The translations under genes were made by a program, and so were the position numbers. A model generated the notes under the pieces. The model searched no databases. It was not told the DNA's origin and saw only the letters and a list, made by a program, of their open reading frames with translations. 64,000 nucleotides of DNA from JANNMJ01 sp031426455 (GTDB lineage: Bacteria > Bacteroidota > Bacteroidia > Cytophagales > Hymenobacteraceae): the NCBI GenBank assembly GCA_031426455.1, contig JANPLI010000205.1, positions 29,717 to 93,716 of the forward strand, read 5' to 3'. Below, piece by piece: positions 43,264 to 51,329 of the stretch (positions within the stretch are counted from its first letter, which is position 1; each line of letters starts with the position of its first letter).

Positions 43264-45126
43264 ATGTTACCCCATTACGACGTCATTGTAGTAGGAGCGG
43301 GGCACGCGGGTTGTGAAGCCGCCGCTGCCGCCGCGCGTTTGGGTTCACGGGTATTACTCGTGACGATGAATATGAACACGATTGCCCAGATGTCGTGTAA
43401 CCCCGCGATGGGCGGGGTGGCAAAAGGCCAGATCGTGCGCGAAATCGATGCAATGGGAGGCTGGAGTGGCATCGTGACCGACAAGACGATGATTCAGTTT
43501 CGGATGCTGAATACCTCGAAAGGGGCTGCCATGTGGAGCCCACGCGCGCAAAGCGATCGGATGCGCTTCGCCGAAGAATGGCGTTTGACGCTGGAGCGAA
43601 TCCCTAACCTCGAATTCTGGCAGGAAAGTGTAGAAGCCGTGCTGGTAGAACAGGACCGAGCAGTCGGCGTCCGGACCCAATTAGGAATCGAGATTAAAGC
43701 CAACGCAGTCATCCTGACTGCCGGTACCTTCCTCAACGGCATCATCCACATCGGCGAGAAAAGCTTCGGTGGGGGTAGAGCTGCTGAAAAAGCCGCAACC
43801 GGCATCACGGCGCAACTACAGGCATTGGGTTTTGTCAGCGAGCGAATGAAAACCGGAACGCCCCCACGCGTCGATGGAAGGTCGCTGGATTATAGCCAAA
43901 TGGCAGAACAGCCCGGCGATACGCGACCCGGAAAGTTTTCGTACACGGCAACGCCTGCCCTGGAAGCACAACGGAGTTGCTGGATGACCTACACCAACGC
44001 CGCTACGCACGAAATTCTGGAGGAAGGCTTTGCGAAGTCGCCGATGTTTCAGGGGCGTATTCAAGGGCGGGGGCCGCGTTATTGTCCATCGATAGAAGAC
44101 AAAATCACGCGTTTTGCTGATAAAGACCGACACCAGATTTTCGTAGAGCCCGAAGGCTGGCATACCTGTGAAGTGTACGTGAACGGCTTTTCGTCGTCCT
44201 TACCAGAAGACGTGCAGCTTCGGGCGTTACGCCAAATCACGGGATTCGAGAACGCGCGGATGTTTCGGCCGGGCTACGCCATTGAGTACGATTATTTTCC
44301 GCCCACCCAACTCAAACCTTCGCTGGAAACCCAGGCGGTGAGCGGGCTTTTCTTTGCGGGCCAGATCAACGGCACGACCGGTTACGAAGAAGCCGCTTGC
44401 CAGGGACTAATGGCGGGCCTCAATGCACACCGATTGGTTCAGCACGCCGAAGCAGTCGTGCTGAAACGGTCAGAAGCGTATATCGGGGTCCTGATCGATG
44501 ATCTGGTGCACAAAGGGACGGAGGAGCCTTACCGAATGTTCACCTCGCGCGCCGAACATCGGCTGCTGCTGCGGCAGGATAATGCCGACCTACGCCTCAC
44601 GCCCCTGGCGCATCAACTGGGGCTGGCCGACGATAACCGACTGCGCGCAGTGGAAACCAAAAACCGCGATACCGAAACTGCTCTCCGGTGGCTCGGCGGG
44701 GCGTCGGTACAACCAGAAGAAGCCAATGCGTACCTGGAGCAGATCGGGTCGGCGCTGATTACCGAAAAAACGCGCGTGGCTTCGCTGGTGAAACGCCCGC
44801 AGGTAGTTTTAGAAGCCTTACGCGAAGGGGTGCCCAGCGTGAACACCGGTCTGGAAATGCTAACCGAGGATAGTATTGAACAGGCTGAAATTCAGCTGAA
44901 ATATGCTCATTATCTGGGCAAAGAAGCGCAACAGGTAGATAAAGTGCTGGAAATGGAAAACGTCCGGCTGGCCGGGCGCATTGATTACGGCACTGTTCGC
45001 GCGCTTTCGCACGAGGCGCGGGAAAAACTTACGCGTATTCAACCCGAAACGCTCGGTCAGGCGACGCGCATCAGCGGGGTATCACCGGCGGATATTTCAA
45101 TTCTCCTGATTCATCTCGGACGCTGA
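43264..45126 (+). CDS. mnmG: tRNA uridine-5-carboxymethylaminomethyl modification enzyme MnmG (GidA)
   Basis: FAD-dependent enzyme that, with MnmE, makes the cmnm5 modification at wobble uridine of certain tRNAs. The 620 residues match the family. FAD motif VVGAGHAGCEAAAAAARLG is at 8-26. Other marks are SCNPAMGGVAKGQIVREIDA, MKTGTPPRVDGRSLDYS, the SRAEHRLLLRQDNADLRLTP signature near 430, and a C-terminal MnmE-binding domain with VRLAGRIDYGTVRALSHEAR. Its stop overlaps the methyltransferase start by one base. In many bacteria this gene lies next to the origin and parAB. Confidence 0.98.
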   Translation: MLPHYDVIVVGAGHAGCEAAAAAARLGSRVLLVTMNMNTIAQMSCNPAMGGVAKGQIVREIDAMGGWSGIVTDKTMIQFRMLNTSKGAAMWSPRAQSDRMRFAEEWRLTLERIPNLEFWQESVEAVLVEQDRAVGVRTQLGIEIKANAVILTAGTFLNGIIHIGEKSFGGGRAAEKAATGITAQLQALGFVSERMKTGTPPRVDGRSLDYSQMAEQPGDTRPGKFSYTATPALEAQRSCWMTYTNAATHEILEEGFAKSPMFQGRIQGRGPRYCPSIEDKITRFADKDRHQIFVEPEGWHTCEVYVNGFSSSLPEDVQLRALRQITGFENARMFRPGYAIEYDYFPPTQLKPSLETQAVSGLFFAGQINGTTGYEEAACQGLMAGLNAHRLVQHAEAVVLKRSEAYIGVLIDDLVHKGTEEPYRMFTSRAEHRLLLRQDNADLRLTPLAHQLGLADDNRLRAVETKNRDTETALRWLGGASVQPEEANAYLEQIGSALITEKTRVASLVKRPQVVLEALREGVPSVNTGLEMLTEDSIEQAEIQLKYAHYLGKEAQQVDKVLEMENVRLAGRIDYGTVRALSHEAREKLTRIQPETLGQATRISGVSPADISILLIHLGR

Positions 45127-46061
45127 TGCCGCATTCCTTACCGACGCAGGTAGCGCCAATGACCCAGGAAAACCTGATGGCTTGTCCGCTTTGCGGCGCG
45201 GCAAAAAAGGCACTTTGGCTCGAAACGCAGGATTACGCGCTGACCCAGGAGCCATTCCGGATTGAAGAATGCAGCCGTTGTGGGCTGAGATTTACGAATC
45301 CCCGACCGACCCGCGCTGCCATTGGTCCGTACTACGGCTTTGCCGACTACATATCGCACACCGATACCAGTCAGGGGCTTCTCAGTAAAGTCTATCATCT
45401 GGCCCGCCAATTTGCCACAACCGGTAAGATCAAGCTGATCAATAATTTGCGGGGAAATAACTCCGCGCAATTGCTCGATTATGGCTGCGGAACGGGCTTT
45501 TTTGCCGAAGCTGCCCAAAACGCTGGCTGGCAGGTGCAGGCCGTGGAGCCGGATGCCGGAGCCAACGTTTTAGCCACCAAACGCCTGGGGGGCGATCAGA
45601 ATCAGGTAAAAGCAGCCTTGGACCAGATTCCCCTAACGGCGGCCTTCAGCGTCATTACGCTCTGGCACGTGCTGGAACACGTACATCAGCTAAATGATAC
45701 TTTCGGGGGTTTGCTGGATCGACTACTACCGAACGGACGGTTGGTGGTAGCCGTACCCAACCCGAATTCCGCCGACGCCCGGCATTACGGAGCCCATTGG
45801 GCAGCGTTGGATGTACCGCGCCATCTCTATCATTTCACGCCCGCCAGTATCCGACAGTTAGCAGCGCACCACGGGGCGACAGTAGAAACCGAGCAACCGA
45901 TGTACCTGGATGCGTTTTACGTCAGCTTACTAAGTGAGCGATTCCGGGGAGGCGGCGCCCCGACGGCCCTTTGGCAAGGCTTGCTATCAAACTTTCGGGC
46001 CCTGCAAACGGGCCAAACGTCGAGCCGGATTTACGTCATTCGCCGTAACGCGGTAGCCTAA
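45126..46061 (+). CDS. Class I SAM-dependent methyltransferase with zinc ribbon
   Basis: Methyltransferase of 311 residues, substrate unknown. An N-terminal zinc ribbon has CPLCG and CSRCGLRFTNPRP at about residues 19-60. The Rossmann SAM motif LLDYGCGTGFFAEAAQNAGW is near 116-135, followed by LWHVLEHVHQL and GRLVVAVPNPNSADARHYG. This layout is typical of Methyltransf_23-type enzymes acting on sugars or lipids. ATG 45126 overlaps the mnmG stop (TGATG); starts at 45159 or 45177 are alternatives. Coupled in the mnmG operon. Confidence 0.88.
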   Translation: MPHSLPTQVAPMTQENLMACPLCGAAKKALWLETQDYALTQEPFRIEECSRCGLRFTNPRPTRAAIGPYYGFADYISHTDTSQGLLSKVYHLARQFATTGKIKLINNLRGNNSAQLLDYGCGTGFFAEAAQNAGWQVQAVEPDAGANVLATKRLGGDQNQVKAALDQIPLTAAFSVITLWHVLEHVHQLNDTFGGLLDRLLPNGRLVVAVPNPNSADARHYGAHWAALDVPRHLYHFTPASIRQLAAHHGATVETEQPMYLDAFYVSLLSERFRGGGAPTALWQGLLSNFRALQTGQTSSRIYVIRRNAVA

Positions 46062-46348
46062 TGGGCTGCTTGCGCGCATTCGAAATACGGCGACGCGCTA
46101 TCAAATGGGTAGCGGTAAACACCATCTTGATTTTACCCCTTACGCTCCGCGGACAAGATGTAAAACCTACCGTCCCGGGCGTAAGCAGCGAAGTGCTGCT
46201 GACAGATACCGTTCGGCAGCAACTGGCGGCACCTCCTACTTCCTCCACCAAACGCGAACGCCCCGGCCGGAGTCTGGTGCTGACGGCCCTGGTCTGCCTG
46301 GCAACCGGTCTTTCTGTGATTCTGCTGTATAATGTTCGTTCCAAATAA
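46061..46348 (+). CDS. Small secreted or membrane protein, unknown
   Basis: A 95-residue protein not recognised. The start overlaps the methyltransferase stop (TAATG), which supports real translation. It has an N-terminal hydrophobic stretch (VAVNTILILPLTLRG, possible signal), a polar middle and a C-terminal helix (LVLTALVCLATGLSVILLYN) ending in basic residues. The second helix with its short basic tail suggests inner-membrane anchoring. Confidence 0.6.
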   Translation: MGCLRAFEIRRRAIKWVAVNTILILPLTLRGQDVKPTVPGVSSEVLLTDTVRQQLAAPPTSSTKRERPGRSLVLTALVCLATGLSVILLYNVRSK

Positions 46349-46370
46349 TTGCTCAGCGGTTTCCCATTTG

Positions 46371-48065
46371 ATGCGCCCGGCGCAGAAACGGAGCAGGGGA
46401 TTCGTATCAGCCCCAGTTGGTATGCTGCTGATGCTGGCCTTGCTGTCGGGTTGCGCAAGTGTCAGTTCGCCGGAAGGCGGTCCGAAGGACCTGAAAGCAC
46501 CCCGGCTGCTGAATACAGTCCCGCGTAATGGCCAGACGAATGTTCGGCCTAAACAAATAAGCCTGACGTTTGACGAGGACGTGATGACGGGCGGCAAGCT
46601 AGCCGAGGAACTGGTGGTGACGCCTAGTCTAGCGGGGCCTTATCGGCTGAGAGAAGATGGTCGGACCCTGACGCTGATTTTTCAGGAACCGCTGGATTCA
46701 GCGACAACCTACTACTTCAATTTTCAGAAAGGAATCACCGACATCACCGAACACACCCCGCCGGCGCTACCGCCCGTTCTGCAATTCAGCACGGGGCTGG
46801 TGCTGGATTCCGGGACTGTCAGCGGCCAGGTAACGGGCCTGCTAACGAATAAAGCGGAAGCCGGAATGCTGGTTGGGTTGTACAACAGCCCGGATACGGC
46901 CAGCTTGCAGCGCCGCAAACCCTACTACCGCGTCAGTACCGGAGCCGATGGCCGTTTTACGTTTCAGGGCCTGCGCAGTGGCCGATTCGAGTTACTCGCT
47001 TTCGCGGATGCTAACAAAAACACGCGCTACGACGAAGGGGAGCGGGTAGCTTACCTGCCGGAATCGATCCAGGTGCAGCAGACGCCGGACACGGCGCTGA
47101 CCCGCTTACGTCTGCGGGCAGGCGCCGTGGATCGACGGAAACCTTTCGTAGTGTCGCGAAAAGAAGAACCAGCTTTGGTCGTACTGACGCTGAATGAAGG
47201 TGCAGCCCGGATCCAGACGCTGCTACCAAAAGGCAGCAGTCTGGCCGAAAAAGGGCAACTCGTGGCGCGCCTCACCGGCCCGGGCGCCCGCCAGGTTGAA
47301 ATCTTCCCCCGCCAGAAAATCACCGCGCCTTTTTCGCTGGTGTTGGTCACCGAAGACTCCGCGGGCAACGTAGGCCGCGATTCGCTGACGCTGCGGCTGT
47401 CCGAACCCAAACCAGGACGACGCGCGACGGTAACAGTTGGCCCCCTGGAAAAAGGAAAGACGACCTTCAGCACCAACCTCACCTTTGCCGCGCCCGCGCA
47501 ACTGACGCGCGGCCCCGTGGCTACGCTGGCAGCGGTCAGCGCCAAAGATTCGGTGCTGCAGGTGCTAAAACCCGTGCGGATGCCGGAGGAAGCCATCCTG
47601 GATTCGACGGGTACGGTACTACGCCTAAACCTACCGAACCGCTTACCAACGGGCACCGCCCAACTCCGACTGACGCTGGATTCACTGCGCGTGACGAACA
47701 TCAACGGCTCGCCGCTGGCTTATCGTCCACTTTTGCTGCCTCTGCCAGCGGCGGCACCGCTTACGGAAACTTCCGAAGCAGGGGCCATTGAAGGGACCGT
47801 AGCTACCCGGTTTACCTCCTATGACCTGGAACTGCTCAACGAAACAGGTGCCGTGGTGCAGCAGCTGCGAAACCCAAAGACATTTCGCTTCCCGGCGCTG
47901 GCCACCGGCGCGTATCGGATTCGGGTGCGGATCGACGAAAACGGGAACGGCCGCTGGGATGGCCCGGACGCCAACCTGCGACGGCCAGCCGAACGCATCT
48001 GGTTCTACAAACAGCCCATCGCCGTAAGGCCGAACTGGGAACAAGCCCTGGAAGTGCGGTTTTGA
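46371..48065 (+). CDS. Ig-like domain lipoprotein (Big_5/SbsA type)
   Basis: Surface or periplasmic lipoprotein of 564 residues, unknown function, widespread in Bacteroidota. The ATG at 46371 (MRPAQKRSRGFVSAPVGMLL) leads to the lipobox LSGC. Next is the typical SSPEGGPKDLKAPRLLNTVP start of an SbsA Ig-like (Big_5) domain (NGQTNVRPKQISLTFDEDV, TYYFNFQKGITDITE). A carboxypeptidase-regulatory-like segment follows (GRFTFQGLRSGRFELLAFAD), then LALE-type beta repeats and a final DENGNGRWDGPD calcium-binding-like loop. An ATG at 46332 overlaps the upstream gene and is less likely. Confidence 0.85.
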   Translation: MRPAQKRSRGFVSAPVGMLLMLALLSGCASVSSPEGGPKDLKAPRLLNTVPRNGQTNVRPKQISLTFDEDVMTGGKLAEELVVTPSLAGPYRLREDGRTLTLIFQEPLDSATTYYFNFQKGITDITEHTPPALPPVLQFSTGLVLDSGTVSGQVTGLLTNKAEAGMLVGLYNSPDTASLQRRKPYYRVSTGADGRFTFQGLRSGRFELLAFADANKNTRYDEGERVAYLPESIQVQQTPDTALTRLRLRAGAVDRRKPFVVSRKEEPALVVLTLNEGAARIQTLLPKGSSLAEKGQLVARLTGPGARQVEIFPRQKITAPFSLVLVTEDSAGNVGRDSLTLRLSEPKPGRRATVTVGPLEKGKTTFSTNLTFAAPAQLTRGPVATLAAVSAKDSVLQVLKPVRMPEEAILDSTGTVLRLNLPNRLPTGTAQLRLTLDSLRVTNINGSPLAYRPLLLPLPAAAPLTETSEAGAIEGTVATRFTSYDLELLNETGAVVQQLRNPKTFRFPALATGAYRIRVRIDENGNGRWDGPDANLRRPAERIWFYKQPIAVRPNWEQALEVRF

Positions 48066-48537
48066 GGCCCTGGTAACGATCCGGAAACCGGTTCGTAACC
48101 TGTGGATAACGTGGGGAGAAACGGGAAAAGCTGGGGAAAACGCGTGGAAAACGGGCGAACAGTTATCCACAACCGGTGGATAACGCTGTGGATTAACCGG
48201 TAGGTGGGGAAAACCGCTTTGCTGTGCCCCGACTGTCCCCAGACCGTTGCCCATTTACCCACACCATCGACGGTGTGCATAGTGGCAAGCCGGCAGAAAT
48301 GGGGAAATGTGGAAAATGACCAGGAAAAGCCGTCCGGCACGTCAGATTCAAGCCCTTTGGTGTGGATAAGCGTGTGGATAAAGAGAAGTTATCCCCGAAC
48401 GGTGTGGACTCGTGCGGCGCGCTAGAGGTTATCCACTTATCCCCGGAGCTAATAAGGAGGGGTACTGATCATTTTTTTGAAAAAAAAGAAGTCATCTTAA
48501 AACACCCGGTGGAAAAGTCCGTAGCCGAAAGCCACCG
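48066..48537. other. Candidate chromosomal replication origin (oriC)
   Basis: A 472-base gene-free stretch with clustered DnaA boxes. Perfect TTATCCACA/TGTGGATAA copies are at 48101-48109, 48163-48171, 48361-48369 and 48373-48381. One-mismatch copies are at 48175-48183, 48187-48195, 48255-48263 and 48429-48437, and two-mismatch copies TTATCCCCG at 48389-48397 and 48437-48445. An AT-rich segment at about 48466-48500 with T- and A-runs could be the unwinding element. dnaA itself is not in the window. No RNA gene or reading frame explains this sequence. Confidence 0.75.
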
Positions 48538-49029
48538 ATGCCGTTCGACTACACCCTCGATTTTGACCACACCGATTTTCGCGCCCACCCGGAGCTGTAT
48601 CGGGTGGGAGTAGGCGAGCAGGGAGTCTTGTTGGTGGAACCGTATAAGTCGGAACTCTTGCCGCTCTGGCGCTTCCGAACAGAAGCGGTAGCGAAAGACT
48701 CGGCGGCGGCGATTTGGGCGCAGTTCACGCAGTACCTGGCCGCCGAGGATTTTGTGGGCGCCGATATGGCTCGGAAATTTATTCAGATGGGCTACACCCG
48801 CGCCCGGCGCTACGCCAACCACCGGGGGGGCCGCAAGTACGAAGGGGCCGTGCCGACGGATAAGCCCGGCCAGAGCGGCGCCCACGGCCGACCAGAGCGC
48901 CCCCGCGATCCGGAAGACCCGGATAAGGCCGCCGCCGCCGCTGTGTTCTACGAACGCTGGCAGGCGGCACGGGCGCACCCCGATTATCAGCGGCAGCGAG
49001 CAGCACATTTGGCGCAGTACGGTAAATAA
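48538..49029 (+). CDS. DUF4385 domain protein
   Basis: A 163-residue cytoplasmic protein of the DUF4385 family, unknown function. Hallmarks are YRVGVGEQGVLLVEPYKSEL (about 21-40), PLWRFRTEAVAKDSAAAIW, and FVGADMARKFIQMGYTRARR with YANHRGGRKYEG. The C-terminal part is charged and ends in a short helix rich in Ala and Arg. It lies directly beside the DnaA-box cluster and starts within 40 bases of its AT-rich end. Confidence 0.85.
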   Translation: MPFDYTLDFDHTDFRAHPELYRVGVGEQGVLLVEPYKSELLPLWRFRTEAVAKDSAAAIWAQFTQYLAAEDFVGADMARKFIQMGYTRARRYANHRGGRKYEGAVPTDKPGQSGAHGRPERPRDPEDPDKAAAAAVFYERWQAARAHPDYQRQRAAHLAQYGK

Positions 49030-49106
49030 GTCGGAGCTTTGCCGAAAGGGCCGGCTGCCGTCGGATTCCGAAACAACATCATCAGCAAACCACCTGCAAG
49101 CAACCG

Positions 49107-49574
49107 ATGGAGACGGAACAAGCGCAAATCATTATACTGGGCGAAGGCGTAGGCGCCTTGCGCTTCGGCCAGAACCGCGACGGCGTGCGCGCCATCCTGG
49201 GCGAGCCGGAAGAAGTGGAAGCGTCGGAAGAAGAAGACGATTTCGTACACGAGGCGTGGAATTACCTCGAACGGAATTTTTCGCTTTACTTCGACCAGGA
49301 AGACGAGTACCGGTTGAGCTGCATCGAAACAGATCATCCCAACCTGACGCTCTTTGGCCAAAAGCTGATGGGCCTGTCGCCGGAAGCCGTGGAAGAATTG
49401 ATGGCCGCCAACGGGCACGAAGAACCCGAGGAAGAAACGATGGACCCCGGCGAGGTGCAGCTTTCTTACGTCCGCCAAATGATCGATTTCTATTTTGTGG
49501 ACGAGGAACTGGTGGTGGTCAATTTTGGCGTTTTCATCAACGAAGAGACGCTGGAGCCCGCCTGGCCTGCCTGA
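49107..49574 (+). CDS. Hypothetical acidic protein
   Basis: A 155-residue, strongly acidic soluble protein I do not recognise. It begins with IIILGEGVGALRFGQNRDGV and contains ILGEPEEVEASEEEDD, YLERNFSLYFDQEDEYRLS and FYFVDEELVVVNFGVFINEE. The beta-alpha pattern with LYFD and a GxGxGxLRFGQ start resembles small immunity-like or SMI1/KNR4-like folds only loosely. Convergent with the Pit transporter, with a strong shared terminator. Confidence 0.72.
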   Translation: METEQAQIIILGEGVGALRFGQNRDGVRAILGEPEEVEASEEEDDFVHEAWNYLERNFSLYFDQEDEYRLSCIETDHPNLTLFGQKLMGLSPEAVEELMAANGHEEPEEETMDPGEVQLSYVRQMIDFYFVDEELVVVNFGVFINEETLEPAWPA

Positions 49575-49637
49575 GGTCTTTTGTCGTCAGGTAAACGAAC
49601 GCCCGGAAGCATCAGGCCGTTGGAGCCTTTCCAAATG

Positions 49638-49674
49638 AAAAAAGACGTTTCAGCTCAGCTGAAACGTCTTTTTT
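49638..49674. terminator. Strong bidirectional terminator, hypothetical / Pit transporter
   Basis: AAAAAAGACGTTTCAGCT (49638-49655) is complementary to 49657-49674 (perfect stem, A- and T-tracts at both ends). Confidence 0.92.
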
Positions 49675-49727
49675 GTTGAAATGACATACTGCAGGACGGC
49701 GTATGCCGCGTAAGTTCAGGGGCCACT

Positions 49728-51131
49728 TTATCCAAGTGCCCAGCGAAAGAACAGGAAGAGCGTCCCGGACAGCACCATCGTCACGGGCAGCGTCAGGACC
49801 CACGCCAGGGCGATGTTGCGTACCATCTGAGGGTTCAGGTTACGAATACCCCGGTTGGCCACCATCGAGCCGGCAATGGCCGAAGACAGCACGTGCGTGG
49901 TGGACGAGGGCAGGCCAAAACCCGTGGAAATACCGATCATCGTAGCGGCAACGAGTTCCGAGGAAGCGCCCTGGGCATAAGTCAGGTGTTCCTTGCCGAT
50001 CCGTTCGCCGATGGTTTTGACGATGCGTTCCCAGCCGAACATCGTGCCCAGCCCCAGCGAAAAGGCTACCAGTAGCGAAACCTGCCAAGGGGCATAGTCG
50101 GTGAAGGTGCGCATCGTAGTCAGGCCCTGGCTGAGCTGCGTGCGGTCGGCGGTAGAGAGGGTGAGCTTATCGGAACCGGTGAGGCGCTTGACCCGGCTGG
50201 CGAGCAGCAGCACGGCCTTACGGATGCGGAAACGGTCGGCTTGCGGGAGTTGCTCAATGCGGGTTTTGCCGGCGAAAATCGAATCGAGGGAGGCCGTCTG
50301 GGCCCGGATTTCGGAGTAAGCCTGCCGGTCGGGGGCGCTGAGATCGGTGGGGTTGATCTTGGTCATCAGCCCCTCGACCTGAGTAAGCGTGACCCGCATA
50401 TCGAGCGGATTTTTTTGATGATCCAGGGCGAAGTATGTGGGTACCAGGCCAATCAGGATCAGCATCACCAGACCGACCCCTTTCTGGCCGTCGTTGGAAC
50501 CGTGGAAGTACGAGACCAGCGTACAGGTCAGCATCAGGGTCATCCGGATCCAGAAAGGGGGAGGCTTGCGTTTATGCGGCTCCTTGTAAAGCGCCTTATT
50601 CTTGGCGAAGCGCTTGAGCAGGAACATCAGGATAATGGTCAACGAAAAACCGAACAGCGGACCGATCAGCAGCGCCAGGCCGGTTTCGCCGGCTTTGCTC
50701 CAGTTCACGGCCGCCCCGTTGGAACCCGGCAGCAGCGAAAAGGCAATGCCGACGCCCAGAATCGAGCCGATCAGCGCGTGCGACGATGACGCCGGAATGC
50801 CGTAGTACCATGTGCCGACGTTCCAGATAATAGCCGCAATGATCAGCGAACCAACCATTGCCAGGCCGTGATAAACGTTCTGATCGACCAGGCTTTCGAC
50901 CGGCAGCAGGTAAACGATCCCCATCGCGACGGCAATGCCGCCCGTCAGGACGCCGATAAAATTCCAGAATGCCGACCAGATGACGGCCACCCAAGGGCGT
51001 AACGTGTTGGTATAGATGACCGTAGCCACGGCGTTGGCCGTGTCGTGGAAACCGTTGACGAACTCGAAAGCGCAGGCAGCCAGCAGACAGACGCCGAGTA
51101 GCAGCAATACGTGGGGTTCAAGACCCAGCAT
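49728..51131 (-). CDS. Inorganic phosphate transporter, Pit family
   Basis: Low-affinity phosphate/cation symporter of the inner membrane. The ATG at 51131 (MLGLEPHVLLLLGVCLLAAC) gives 467 residues; an ATG 54 bases upstream is possible. The two inverted Pit repeats are visible: FEFVNGFHDTANAVATVI near residue 22 and GISTGFGLPSSTTHVLSSAI near 400, each with the conserved Asn/Asp or Pro-Ser-Ser-Thr-Thr motif. A cytoplasmic loop of about 100 residues between them is helical and charged. A single gene, divergent from glyS. Confidence 0.94.
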   Translation of the reverse strand: MLGLEPHVLLLLGVCLLAACAFEFVNGFHDTANAVATVIYTNTLRPWVAVIWSAFWNFIGVLTGGIAVAMGIVYLLPVESLVDQNVYHGLAMVGSLIIAAIIWNVGTWYYGIPASSSHALIGSILGVGIAFSLLPGSNGAAVNWSKAGETGLALLIGPLFGFSLTIILMFLLKRFAKNKALYKEPHKRKPPPFWIRMTLMLTCTLVSYFHGSNDGQKGVGLVMLILIGLVPTYFALDHQKNPLDMRVTLTQVEGLMTKINPTDLSAPDRQAYSEIRAQTASLDSIFAGKTRIEQLPQADRFRIRKAVLLLASRVKRLTGSDKLTLSTADRTQLSQGLTTMRTFTDYAPWQVSLLVAFSLGLGTMFGWERIVKTIGERIGKEHLTYAQGASSELVAATMIGISTGFGLPSSTTHVLSSAIAGSMVANRGIRNLNPQMVRNIALAWVLTLPVTMVLSGTLFLFFRWALG

Positions 51132-51315
51132 ACGGGCAGAGAAAAGGGAAAGAGGAAGGAATTGGCCCAACCATACGAAGGGCAATCAAAAGTAACCAGC
51201 CCGGTCGGGCCCACGGGTGTGAAGTAGGTTACGGAAATGTTATGGTCACCGGCTGATTCGGTGGGGTTGATTCGGGCAGCGGCGGTAGCGGTCACCGGGC
51301 GTTGCATCAGCGCCG

Positions 51316-51323
51316 TACTTTTG
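51316..51323 (+). promoter_or_regulatory. TACTTTTG -7-like element before glyS
   Basis: Matches TAnnTTTG exactly but ends 6 bases before the ATG at 51330, which would give almost no leader. No -33 TTG at the usual distance. Weak candidate. Confidence 0.2.
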
Positions 51324-51329
51324 CGGCTG

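Noticed and set aside
48362..48613. 83-codon frame in the DnaA-box region
   Set aside because: Arises from the repeated TGTGGATAA sequence, overlaps the DUF4385 start, and has no family resemblance.
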